A DNA stretch of 64,000 nucleotides from the NCBI RefSeq assembly GCF_000516985.1, contig NW_006917100.1:1477490-1541489 (forward strand). Reading direction: 5' to 3'. Each line of letters opens with the position of its first letter. Position 1 is the stretch's first letter. The notes under the pieces are model-generated. The model saw only the letters and a program-made list of their open reading frames with translations, made no database searches and was not told where the DNA came from. Positions 34,001-45,607 of the stretch are shown piece after piece. This stretch comes from Pestalotiopsis fici W106-1. Its lineage: Eukaryota > Ascomycota > Sordariomycetes > Amphisphaeriales > Sporocadaceae. The position numbers and the translations under genes are program-made.

Positions 34001-37000
34001 CCTTGCGTGCATCAGATCATAGCGCCTTATCATCTACACCGATGGAAGGGTGTATGCGACACAACGTCCATCATGTTCCTGACTGGGGAGCATACTTGAG
34101 CTGGATTTTTGATGAGACATTCTCATCTTCTTATAAGGCGCCAAACGCCGAGGGACCGCCCATTCACGCAGCAGGCTTGATAATTGCCAGGCTCGCAAAT
34201 GAGGCCCCCGGGCTGGCCACTGGGCTATTCCGTATAGGGGCATGATCCTTCAGCCGGTCAATGAAGTCGGTCCGGGACTGCGTGTCCCGCTTTCCACGAT
34301 TGTTGGTAGTAGTGGGATGTAGGTATAGAATATGATACTTTTGGCGCCAGCAGGCATGCATGCTTGAACATTGTACCTACTTTGACCCGCTGCTTGCAGC
34401 CCATGTCAGACTTTGTGATAGCTGGTACCCAAAAGCTGCTTGGTCATTCGGCGTTCGCCGGCTTGTCCTCGTCAAAAAAAAAACCCAGTAGACCCATGTA
34501 ATGGTTACATCCCACACAAACGCTGTCCTCGTCTTTCTTCCGCCTTGTACGATGTAGTATAATACCCATAGATGGTGGAAATGGATTCTCTTTTCATGTT
34601 CGCATTCAGGCTTCGTAATTAGTGTTCAATGGCGGGCAAAATTTGGTGCGCCAAAATGATAACTTTGTCGAAATGCCCGTGATGCAGCATTGACACGGAT
34701 GCGACAAACACAATTAGGCTTATCTACTTTATGACACATAGGCATCTCTCGTTGGATTAATACCTTGCATAGGACTGGCAGTATACTCATGGTGGCAAAA
34801 AAAAAAAAAAAAGTGTGGAATAAGATGGTTGTTTTTTTCTCCCCCAATTCAGCATGTGATTTAATAGGGGGGCGCAATTATTGCCGCAGCTAGGTACATT
34901 AGTGACAAGTATAGAAGCGGCTAGGCCGGCCGATGGATCGAAGGTATAGATAGCGAACAAAGAATAAGTGCCGTAGTGCTTAGATATATTTACTTTGTAA
35001 AAATAGATTAGCAATACGTCTTTGCAAGGCCGAATGTTTGGCATTGTGCCCACTCACTCCCCATAGCATTCTTGGAAAGCAAAATAGGTTCCATAGACTT
35101 TTTTTTTTTGATTTTTTCTACACAGTGCGTTTGTTTTGTTGCCTCAGCCTTGGCGTACCAGGCCCTGAATGCATCAAATATTACGGCATACGACGCATAT
35201 GCAGCACAACTCTTTCAGCTTTTTCTCATTAATCATTGTCGTAAGCATTACTCGGTATGAAAGAGCCAGAAAGTGCAAATAAAAAGGACAATATCCGCTG
35301 AGCAGCGCTGAGCATCAGATCACTTGTTGAAAAAGGAAAAACCATCCATGCATCGTAAGCTTTTGGCTGGAGGATGCAAACATAACGCAAATTGCCCCGC
35401 GATACATTTCCTGATCCAGGGCCTAATATGTACAAACTTTGCAGCGACGTACCTAATCTCGTTATGGAGTAAATCAATGAGCAAAAGAATCGCGCAAGAA
35501 AATACAGTTCGAAACAGCCGCGGCCACTTTTGAAAAAAAGTACATGTCTCGTTTCGCCGTCTCCATGGTGAATCAAGACGCGCGCTCTGCCATATTGACG
35601 ACTGTTGTTGGCCTGCAAACTCGGTCCATCGGCAAAAGGCCCTTTTGCCGCACCGCACCATCAAAAAAGGATTTGCATTTCTTTCTTCTCTCTCTCTCAC
35701 TCCGTCTGGTCCGTCATTCTTGCCCAGCCAAATAAGAAAAGGGAGGAGGAGTATACGTATCCCACCTGCGGCGCAGAATAGTAGCCGGCCAAGGATTTTG
35801 AAATCTGATCTGATTAGCCGAGTACACTGATTACAAATTATTATTATAATTATCTGTATGTACCTACAACCCACGTCGTTGTGCCCATGCAGGCAGCATG
35901 TTCAATAATAATGATAAAATAAAAACATCAAGGAATGAATGGAGAGATATCACTTGGAGGTATACGTGCTGCTATATTCGTAAACAGGCTGCGTTTCATC
36001 ATGGTGTCGCAAGCGAGGGATGACGGTGGTACAAAGGTGGGCCAGAAGCATGCAAATAATTGCCCGTAGGAAAAGCAACATGACAAAGTTCATACCGGAT
36101 CTCCCCGGCTGATCTCGATTTGAGAAGAGAGAAAAAAAGTTTAAAAATGTGTAGTATTTAGCGTAAACAAAGACCGGAGATAATGAATGCGTTATGCCAA
36201 ACCACCTTAGGCGTAAAACATAACGGCGGCAATGGTTATATGAAATGTACCAAGAGACTCTGTTCCATCGATTGATCGGCACCCAATAAGCAGCTCTGCT
36301 CTGGTCTGCTCAGGATCTAACAACTAACAATGATATGACTGATGATTTGATGGCGTGGAACGCTGTCTTACACTACATCCATGGAAATTTGAATGGATCC
36401 ATCCTAGAACCAAAGGGACTCGCCATGAAGCCACAAGTCTACATTTTGTCATAATACATCTGTTCGGTATTGCTTGACCTTGTTGGACGCTGGTTTGGCA
36501 TGCTAGGCGCTACGATAAACCGTCTTGGAAGAGTGTTAAGCCTCATTATCGTTGGAGAACATCCAAGAAGAAGAGGAAGGAAACTGGCGGTTGGAACATT
36601 CAATAAGCTGAAACATTAACGTTAGATATTTGAGTTTCCCCAGCGTCCTTCTTAACCACAACATCGGGTGACCTGGACGTCACGGTAGGGCAATGTCTTT
36701 ACTGGTTCCTAGTAGACGTAATCTCGGGCACCCGGATGGAGGATAGTGACAGGAGTAATGCACACGCGCAGAGCAGTCTAGAGTCTAGAGGAAAAAAAAA
36801 CTTCCACAAACAAGGTCTTGACAGGGTCAATGACTTATCCGAGGATCAACTGGCGATATAATTGCCGAGTCCGGCCCAACAACGGAGGTGGAGGTAAATG
36901 AAGCCGCTCTTGGTTGCACGTCGCCGGAGAGCGTTTTATTATATTTCAGGCCCACCAAAAATAAACGTGCTCTTATCCTTGGGGAGGTTCGGATGCCGTT

Positions 37001-37545
37001 CTGAAGTTGCCTTCTGATCTGATACCTCAACAGACAAATGTCCGCATGGAGAAAGGAAACATGTTCTACGGTAACACATGATAAGCGTCCGGATGAGTTG
37101 TGTTAGCACTGGAGTTCAACATCGCCCTTTTCTCAGATAGTTGCCAAGCTTCTCACCACATCATATCGGCACATGATTGCCTACCAGATATTTATCCAGC
37201 ATGGTAGAAGGCGCCCTTATTACGACACAATGACGTGTTGGCTGGGGTTGCATCATCTTGAGACGTTAATGGTGACCAAATTTGGTCGCAGGAGGCAAAT
37301 GTTGCTTGCTCGCTCTCTTCGACGACAGGTTCCATACGCGCTTGGGGACAGTCGAGGTGCCACATCATTCGACAGGCGTATAACGGGGGTATGAATGTTG
37401 GATTGCTGAAATCTGGAATTCTATACACAACAGCCACCTGTTCTCAGAACCGGAATCCTCATTCTTATTCTACAGCTGATGCCTTTTGACGATTGCTTCT
37501 ATGCATCCTTCCCAATGTCACTGATGTCGACCAATTTTGTGTCGT
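28050..37545. promoter_or_regulatory. 9.5 kb gene desert, probable long leader and regulatory region
   Basis: No gene could be supported over 9.5 kb between the 5' end of the 702-residue protein gene and the 3' end of COX4. From 28080 to about 30900 the plus strand is purine-rich (GGAGG, AAAAAA tracts), so the minus strand is C/T-rich, as in promoters and leaders of minus-strand transcripts. Splice-like signals on the minus strand (acceptor at 28076-28079, donor GTGAGT near 29413-29418) suggest a spliced 5' leader. Simple repeats include a GGTGGT-rich tract near 28147-28185 and a GC dinucleotide run near 29661-29672. From 31 to 37.5 kb I see only short random-looking frames; no tRNA, rRNA or transposon was recognised. 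Confidence 0.4.
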
Positions 37546-38503
37546 TTAGCGGTACTCGGGCTTGACAAAGTCGGCAAAGGTCTTGGGCTCCTCGTAGCCG
37601 TGGTGGTCGTGGTGGCCGTGGTGATCGTCCTGAGGTCCAACGTACTCCATCTTGTAGACGCTGCCGCATTCTGGGCATCGCTCAATGGGGCGCTCGCGGT
37701 TCATCTAAAAAAAAAATTATGCCATGTCAGTAGGGTCCGCTGTAATGAAACTCATTGTTCTCGGTGATTCAAGATTGAGATTTGTCGATGATGTAGAATC
37801 GATCGGACGTATCGTGAAAGATATGGGAAAGAACGTACGCCCAACCAGGTAACGACGTGAGAGTCGGCGGGGTAACCAGTGCAACCGGCGTACTGCTCAT
37901 CACCAGCAGACTTGACCATGATGGGGTTGTCCAAAGTTCCTTTCCGCGAAGCGTCCAGGGGGCGCATGTCGAAGATGTCGACGCCCTCCATCTTTCCGAG
38001 GATTTCGAGACGCTCGAGACCGGTGGACTGCTCGAGATCGGTAGGGACGCTACCAGGGGCGGCACCGGGTCCGACCAGGTCATCCTCGGTCTTGATATCT
38101 GCATCGATAGACGCGTTAGCATCAATGGCTCTTGGGTATGTCCATTGTGACGCAATTGCAATTTTTTTTGCGACAGTGATGTCCGAAGTCATCCGGAGCA
38201 GGCGCAGATGATCGCGGGTCGGCCGCATGGGCATCTCGTACCTCCAAAGGTCTTCAGCTTCTGGCCCACGCTGGCATGGGGCTCGACATTCTTGGCACCG
38301 GCATCACCTGTAAAGATCGCATTGGTGGTCAGCTGGCTGTGTGTATGTATGTGTGTGTGTGTGACGTCGCGCACGACGGGAGTTCTGTTATCGTGGCAGT
38401 CGGGCATCTTACGGCGGATGACGGAGGCGGTGAAGCTTCGGCGGACGATGGGGGAGACGGCAGCACGTCTGGCGACGGCCACAGCGGATCGTGACAAGAA
38501 CAT
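37546..38503 (-). CDS. COX4: Cytochrome c oxidase subunit 4 (COX5B family)
   Basis: Four exons on the minus strand (38503-38413, 38307-38242, 38098-37839, 37704-37546) give 191 residues; introns are 105, 143 and 134 bases. The N-terminus is a mitochondrial presequence (MFLSRSAVAVARRAAVSPIV and RRSFTASVIR). The mature part has the family core LERLEILGKMEGVDIFD, then GTLDNPIMV and the zinc-site cysteines in YAGCTGYPADSH and RCPECGSVYKMEYVG. The tail is His-rich (DDHHGHHDHHGYEEP). The protein is a nuclear-encoded, matrix-facing zinc subunit of respiratory complex IV, needed for its assembly. All junctions keep frame, and the WLG to MNRERPIERCPECG join is typical. The first intron contains a GT dinucleotide repeat (near 38349-38361). 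Confidence 0.93.
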
Positions 38504-39599
38504 TGTGGCGGCAATTGATGTGGTTGTGAGGAGTGGAGAGGTGGTGTCCAAGTTCGTGATGATTTTGGCTTCTACCAGCAAAAGAGGGATTTCCAATTTG
38601 TCGGCTGTCAATGAGCTCGGATCGTTCGATTTCGGCTGCTCCAATTGGCTCCCCAGCTCTAGGCCCAATCGGGTCAGCTAAGGTAAGCAGCCAGGCAACT
38701 TTGGAGCAGCTCCAAAAGTCAAGCAGTAGCCAGCCACGTGATCCTCATTGGCCAAAGCTTGGACTAGTAATCCATTAGCTGTTATACAGATTATGCAATT
38801 TGCACAACTTGTACAAAACCATTTCCTCTTCATATAATCCGTTGATCGTGATATAAATCACCAGAGAAACACATCAGTAGCAGCGTCAAGATAGATTGTC
38901 TATTTACCAATTTAATGATTTGATCTTCCAATGCTAACGTTTCAAGACACAAACATTAAAGCTAGACTTGAAGAATGAGTCTATTTGGGACAAGAGGCAC
39001 TATGTATCTGTATTCGGCTACGAGGATAACTTGAGCAAATTGTGGCCGCCGGCCAGTGGCTATGGCTAGCAAGGGAGTGATCTGGGCATATAAAGCGACA
39101 AGTTAGATAAATGATACCTCTGTTCATTCTGATTGCGTTTTTCTTTGAGCCCATCAATCAAAGTCTCGATGGCCAACCGTTTCTCGCTTGTGTTGTTCTT
39201 ATTTCCATCTCAGCTATTACGACCAATACCAACACTTATTCTGGTTAGGCGTTGTCCCAGCCACTTGCCAACATTGAGTATCACATCGGTCCAACCTGCC
39301 GTAGTCCAACTTGTACTTTGCTGGCTCGCAAGGTCGTGAAAGGAGTGTATTATAGTCCTATGGCTAAAGTACTAGGTACGCAACTCGTGTCTGTAACTTG
39401 CGTGGGGTACGTATCTCAAGTCATTACATTAGAAATATTGTGAGCTGCGTACCTTAATGTACTGATACGAGCACAATAGAACCATGACTTTAAACAGCTG
39501 CAATCACGTATATCCCATAGCCCGAATCGATTCCAGCGAGGTGTCTTCCTTGATCATATCTAAAATTATGCTCATCTCAACAAACGCAACTTGGGCAAG
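38504..39599. other. COX4 promoter and adjacent intergenic region
   Basis: About 1.1 kb between COX4 and the P450 relic. The first 200 bases should contain the COX4 core promoter, without an obvious TATA box. No gene or repeat recognised. Confidence 0.4.
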
Positions 39600-40560
39600 G
39601 AAGGGCGTTACTTCAGCTGGCCCTCAGATCAACTGCAACACTTGCACCGCACTCGGAGCACAAGGCTCGCCAGGATATAATCATGCCTCTATTCAACGGC
39701 AAATCGCCCCGCCAACTCGAAGCAAATCAGATGTCTCCATACTTCTCAAGGCTGGACAAATGGCTGGGTGACTACGCCAACTCGAGCGAACCGCTGAGCC
39801 TCGTCCATCCGTTTGGGCCGCGAGTGATGATATTCTGGCCAAGTACATCTTTGGTGCTGAACTTGGACTATTGGAAAAGGAGAACATCGTTGCTGGTTAC
39901 AAGCTTTGCAGATTCAATGCTACCAGATTGTCCTCGGTCTTTCGCCAGTCTCCACTGGTGCTTCTCTTCAATATCCGCAATCTGCCAGTCTATATCTTTG
40001 CCACATGGCCAGTAGTGTATGAAAGCTCTTGACAGACCCGCCCTATCGTCCATGACACCAAAATCCACATGCTAAAAGAGTTGACGGCTGTGCTAGCTTA
40101 CTGTGTTTGACCTGCATTTTGGATGAATGGTACTAACACTTTTCAATATGATACAGTGATCAGAAGGGCTTCGGTACGCATATTTTATCACTAATGATGA
40201 GAAAGACAGGACTTATTGAGCATGTTAGACTAAACGACTCGCAAGGTATCCGGTTCGACCGCCACGGCAACGAGATGGGCATATATAATAATATTGAGCT
40301 GCCCCCTTACGCGAGACTTTCATGAATTGATTTACAGGCCATTTGCTAAACGCCTTTCAGATAACCATAAGCATGTCCGAAATGCTTCTGAACTAGGATC
40401 CATCTGCCTTTCCTGACCCAGCGCGATTCGAGCCTGAAAGGTTGCAGGGAATGATGGAGTTACAGAACGTGCCAAGAGGCTATTTGTCGGATTTCGTGTC
40501 GACGACAGGACTTGTGTGGCAAAGAGCACGTCCTTTCCATATTTTCATCTGCTTCCATAT
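39600..40560 (+). pseudogene. Decayed cytochrome P450 gene
   Basis: Fragments of a fungal P450 occur in order but in different frames. (1) About 39626-39675, DQLQHLHRTRSTRLAR, like the helix-C D-HxxRR region. (2) About 39683-39812, RQLEANQMSPYFSRL and LGDYANSSEPLSL. (3) 39814-40032, ASDDILAKYIFGAELGLLEK ending at a stop. (4) About 40350-40440, ISMSEMLLN, a stop, then DPSAFPDPARFEPERL, the region before the haem site. (5) After a frameshift, NDGVTERAKRLFVGFRVDDR followed by TCVAK, a haem-binding loop in which the usual FGxGxRxCxG is damaged. The I-helix AGxxT and K-helix ExxR blocks are missing, and the 300-base gap is too short for them. Stops, frameshifts and deletion mark a pseudogene; the former substrate is unknown. 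Confidence 0.75.
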
Positions 40561-40890
40561 GTAGTTACAATATCGTGCGCTACTCGTCGGGCATGTCAGT
40601 CTTTCATTATCGATTATGATGAGGGTTGTTGCCACCATTAACGCACAGTATGATATTGTCTTTTGTGAATGAGACTGAGAAAGACAGCTGGAGAATTGGG
40701 GGTCACAGAACATCCCCTCTGCATCGGTCAAGAGACCAATGGTCATTGCCAAAGCCCGAGAACAACAGCTGAAGAGTGCTTGAGCACAACACAAAACAAT
40801 TGGCGCAAAGAAAGCAGAAAGCAAAAGTTTGTTGGGGGTATATGAGTACGGCACATGGAGTGCTCGCGAATGCCGATGTATTCCAAATCT

Positions 40891-41517
40891 TCAAGTAATG
40901 TTTGCCTGAGTCTTCCAGATGTTGAATGCTTGATAGATCGTCCTCTCTTGTGCGGAAGTGGTGTACTTGAGGTCGATGTCGCCTGCCTTTTTGGCTCTTG
41001 CCTCTTCTTCGCTGACCCAAACGTGCTTGACATGCTCATTGGGATCCAGCTTGACCTCGATGCCGTCGTCGCCGTGCTCCTTGTCGCAAACTTCGACCTC
41101 CACGAGGAAGTTGACCTTGCCTATTTTCCGACCCCGTCTCGTGAAGAACGTCTCCAGCCCACCAACAAGCTGAACAATTCCGGTGGCAGTGAGTCCAGCC
41201 TCCTCATACAACTCACGAGCGGCTCCGTGCAAGATGCTCTTGTCCTCTGGATCAACCGCGCCGCCAGGTGTCTCCCAGAGCAATGGCATAGAGTCATGAG
41301 GTGCTCGCTGGACTAGCAATAGTTTGGACGTCTGGGGGTTGATGACGAGACATCCTGTAGCAAAAGCCTCCAAGTAGATTCCTTCTGCCAGCGGATAAGT
41401 GGCAAGATAGACACTCATCGGACTGCTGAACTGCTCAAGACCGGGGCCTATGGTGAAAGTCGGTGGCTCATAGGGGGCCTCGTCGGCAGCGGCCGCCGTA
41501 GGCTTCTCTGCAGACAT
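40891..41517 (-). CDS. Nudix hydrolase
   Basis: Single-exon minus-strand gene, 208 residues. The Nudix box GX5EX7REUXEEXGU is complete at about residues 85-109: GGAVDPEDKSILHGAARELY then EEAGL. Upstream is the typical core strand CLVINPQTSKLLLVQRAPHD and WETPGG. The enzyme should hydrolyse a nucleoside diphosphate linked to another group; the substrate cannot be read from sequence. The protein has an Ala/Pro-rich, non-targeting N-terminus and is probably cytosolic. The ATG at 41517 is the first in frame and gives MSAEKPTAAA. It is tail-to-tail with the P450 relic and divergent from nothing nearby. Confidence 0.9.
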   Translation of the reverse strand: MSAEKPTAAAADEAPYEPPTFTIGPGLEQFSSPMSVYLATYPLAEGIYLEAFATGCLVINPQTSKLLLVQRAPHDSMPLLWETPGGAVDPEDKSILHGAARELYEEAGLTATGIVQLVGGLETFFTRRGRKIGKVNFLVEVEVCDKEHGDDGIEVKLDPNEHVKHVWVSEEEARAKKAGDIDLKYTTSAQERTIYQAFNIWKTQANIT

Positions 41518-44500
41518 CAGATCGGTGGAAGACGGGATCTCTTATTCTGACGATCTTCGTGAAACAGTGAATAGATCGCAAGGCAATCAGCGGTCAGTAG
41601 AGGTTGTACCTTCCTTTCTAGACTCAGAAAGGCTGAGTAGGCTGAGCAGGCTGAGCAGGCTGAGCAGGTACGAATGGCTGAGCGCAAGGCGTTGCTAGCG
41701 TAGTCGACTTGTGGTTCTTCACTTGGATCAGGTAGTGTTTGGTGCGCTTTTGAGGCTCTTGACCAGAGTTCCTTTCTGATAAACCAAGTCCGAATGTTGA
41801 GCTGTTCAAAAAGAAAGAGAGAAAAAGTGAAGTGTGAGATATCAAATGTGCTAGCGGGTCAGGCAGACAGGCAGGCGCAAAGTAGGTACATACATAACAT
41901 GCCTGTGGTGCTAGCCGTTGCCTGGGCTGACTACCGACGACTCGTTGTTTAGGCGGCTCCACCTGATGCTGGCCAACAAGAGCCATTCCTCACAAGCACA
42001 GACAGGCCTAGCCTCGCTTTATATTCCCTTTGTATCCTTCTCTTGTGATGCATCTCTCCATGTGCGTGCTCAACCCAGTCACTGGCGTTGTTAATATGCA
42101 TGTAATTGCAAACGCATGGGAAATAGCAAGGTCTTATGTGACTCAGCACTGTCGGTATGCGAGCGTATCACTGGCCGCGCGGTTTTTGTCCCGAGCAGCT
42201 GGACCGCGGAAGTGACTCCGCAAGACAGACCTGCATATGTGTGGCTAGAAGCAGCGTAGCCAAACTCGTATAAGCAAACAAATATCTGTCGGGGAGGACG
42301 GAATATCTAACCGTTCTGCAGGTCCTGCAAGGTTCTGTCCTGTGGTTGGACCAAAATGATAGCCACGGCTCTTGGCGCTATATCACCCTCCAACTCATCC
42401 CGTGGCAACCATTGCCAGTGATCACATGTCCAGATGTTTTGTTTTTCTCTACGATAGATCAGTGATTACTGATTCTTTTACAACACCGATCAAGGTGGTT
42501 GACTGATGTGCATATAATCATTTTAATTGTTTTGCGTCATTGTATCTGTGAGCTCAGCAGAGACTGCATAATCCCAAGTGGCCAATCCAATATGGCAACA
42601 ATTTTGACAGTTCTCAGTTGACGGAAGTTACTATGCCACGAATCAGAGTGAAAGAAAAAGAAATTTGTGACCAAAGAGGTACTGGAGACTGTGGTATCAT
42701 TGATTGATCATGTACGCTGCAAAAATCCCATGGGTATCCATTCCCATCCGGAGCACATGGCCCAAAAATCTGTTTTCACTGAAATACAGATAGTGTTGGT
42801 ACATTACTTGGAAGTCATCACTATAAGTTACTGGTTTGCAAAAATCTGGGCAACTAATGGATTGTAGCTTGTAGATAGATAATGCTTACTGCTGAGTTTC
42901 ATGCAATCTGTCTTCTCTGAAAGACAGGAAGAGGCGAACAAGAGGTGGTTGGGGAAAATGATGGTTAAACATGTAGCAAAGACTAAACACGAATTCTCAG
43001 AAATGAAGCTACGGATTGCTCGATCTTATCTTCTCACAGTGCAAGCAAGTTCCAGTACAATACTGATTTTCTCTCTCTTTTTGTCAGACAACGCCACTGG
43101 GGTTTGGAGTGGACCTCAGACAAACAAGATTGAAGGGCAGTTTACATCGGCCTGCAACTGCACCTATAGGTATTAGAGTATCGCACTTTGAGGTGTCTGA
43201 AATCGTGGTTGATAGATAGCGACAGCTACATCATTTTGTCTTTCCCTGTGGCAGACACCCCACACTGAAGTCATGTGCAAGAGCTCTTCAAGCAAGCCAT
43301 GCGTGCGGGCCAGCCAAATAACTCGGCTGCACGGTCAAAGTATATTCATCATAGAACATACCAGATCGATACCTCTTTGACCAGACACAATTGTCAATAT
43401 GTATGTATATTGCAATTGACTGATTAAAGTCCATGCGTTGGAATGACCTCTCGAGTAGGTGATATACCTATCCAGCGCGGGGGGTTTAATGGCCGTGGGC
43501 TCAGTCCATGCAACTATAATAGAGCTGCATAATAATAGTTGCACCAACTGCATCGCGCAGGCCCTTAGAGGCACCTGAAGAGAGAGCACGTGGATAGTAG
43601 TAATTGTACCTGCAGAATTTGCGGCGATTGATTCGATGCAACAGAAGTGTACGTAGTCGCATTTCCTTATTTGGGTCGCTGCCGTATGAGCATGAACCTA
43701 TTCGGTGGCCAAAGTGCGTCGAACAGCTGCACCCTGAGGCTTTCCCACGTGAAACAGCTCTGCCCTGAAACGTCATCAAAGACAGCTTTCGCACTTCCAA
43801 GCATACATACCAAGCCCACCAAAACCGACGAAGAAACGGGGTTTGCTCGGCAGGAAAAAGGGAAGGGAAGGAGCACGATTAACTTTGTAGTGTGCTTACC
43901 ACGAACTGGGGACACTAGAGCATCAGCCGCAGACGATCAAGTTTTGTTTCCACCCAGCCGAAAAGACATCAGCTCGTTAAGGTTAATTTAGCCTCCATAA
44001 CGGAGACGTGGGAACAAAAATGTGCTTCTTTCTCGCGCCCACTGATAGAGCATGAGCGTTGCCCGCGCAGCCAGTCAGCAGCCGGCTGAGCCAGATCAGG
44101 AACCGAATGCGGGTCCGCGACCGCATGCTGCCGAAAAGAAAAAAAAGATAAAGAAAAAGAGCCTCCATTTGCCCATGATCCATAGTTTTTACTCTCCCGG
44201 GGGACAATGTGCCGCGAGATTGCATCCGCCGATCTCTTTCCGACCTAAAATGTTCCATCTGGGACTTGTGCCGACGGGGAGCGCGGTGTCAGCCACGAGT
44301 CGTGTGGGTAGCAGAGAGCATTAAAGTAATGGTCGTAGTAGTAAGTAATAATGGCAGTGCCTCAAGTGCTAGTAATTAGTACTAGGCAGTGCCGTCGTGG
44401 GCCAAGTAAGGTAGCCAGCCAACCGTCATGATGTTTTACATACACAAAACATGCCCAGGATGAAGCAGTCTCCGTTATTCTTGTCTAATTCCGTTTTCAC

Positions 44501-45607
44501 TGTCCTATAATTATCACCATGATTTCTTTCTTTCTTTCTTCTTTGAATAGAACCCCCGAGCCAAGTCCGCCAACGGACGATTTGAGATTATACCACGACA
44601 CGAGAAAAAAACGGAGTGCAGCGCCCAGTAGCTTGGAAATCCTTGGCGATCCATCCTTGGAGGATAGCGACCTCCTGACGATCCCTGCCCTCCGCCGCAG
44701 AGACCCCAGGAGCAGACGTGGGACACTACCTCAATTGTTTGATCCGCCCAAGCCAAGGCCAGCTTGCTGCAGGTCGTTACAGCTGGATGGGGTCAAAGAG
44801 AGCTGCTGCTGCTGCAACGCCGCAAGCGCCAGGCGTCCTCTGCTGCCCTGGTGGTGGTAGCGCTTCTCTCTCATCAGTCTCGGGCTGTCTCGTTCTCCCA
44901 AACCTCGTCAGAACTTGAGGCCCGCCCCCGTCAACGCCAGCAACGCGCGGCGCCGGCTAAACGTCCAGTCAGACGGGCTGTTTGCCTGGTTCAACGTCTC
45001 GCCTTGAACCTACAACCTTATGTTGCTACTGAATAGGTTACCCATCTTATACAATAGACCCATCGGGTTCGCGGCATCCATTCAATCCACCTTCGGCTGC
45101 GGCTGGCTCGCTGCCCAGTGCCTCTAATACCACCAGTACGCCTGGGCGCCCGCTAGCCTCTACTAGAGATCCGAGAATCAACTGGGGCCAAGACCTCCAA
45201 ACACGACTCATCACCACTGGCTCCGTCCCCAGACCCTCAGCCTTTCTGGGCATGTTCTTGTCATTTCCTTGGTAGCCGGGCATTCTTTTCCCATTCATCA
45301 TTTGCTTTTCATCTGTTCTGCTGGTGTTGTTGACAGTTCTGGGGACCCTTGCACTGCATCTCATCTCTCGCTCTCTTCTGTTTTTAATGATCATTGATAT
45401 ACCCCGGATCCCATCTTCATCTGAGCGCGCATTACTTGCATTTGTCTTCCTCTGCTTTTGAAATCAAACCTGATTCCCGCCATTGCTACGGCGATTGCCA
45501 ATATCCTGAGACGGACTGTCTTTGAGAAAGGAATCAAGGGCGTATTACGATCACGAGGCAGTGCTAGCAGCTACTCGTCCGCTCACTTCCATTGCTCGCC
45601 TGCCGAC
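41518..45607. other. 4.1 kb intergenic region
   Basis: Long gap between the start of the Nudix gene (-) and the start of the protease gene (+). It contains a nine-base tandem repeat at 41632-41667 and a TTTC microsatellite near 44525-44543. From about 45000 the plus strand becomes C/T-rich, as expected for the protease leader. Short frames near 43983-44324, 44514-44860 and 45047-45394 have biased composition but no domain or homology I recognise. Confidence 0.4.
41632..41667. repeat. Nine-base tandem repeat GCTGAGCAG x4
   Basis: Four tandem nine-base units, the first with one change (GCTGAGTAG), followed by three perfect GCTGAGCAG copies. It lies about 115 bases upstream of the Nudix ATG, in its promoter or leader. 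Confidence 0.8.

Noticed and set aside
35320..35874. 184-codon minus-strand open frame in the gene desert
   Set aside because: Long for chance, but it begins with repeated Ile from an AT microsatellite-like tract and shows no recognisable motif or flanking promoter features.
44514..44860. Open frames around a TTTC microsatellite
   Set aside because: Composition-biased frames with Cys and Trp runs from simple repeats; no evidence for a gene.
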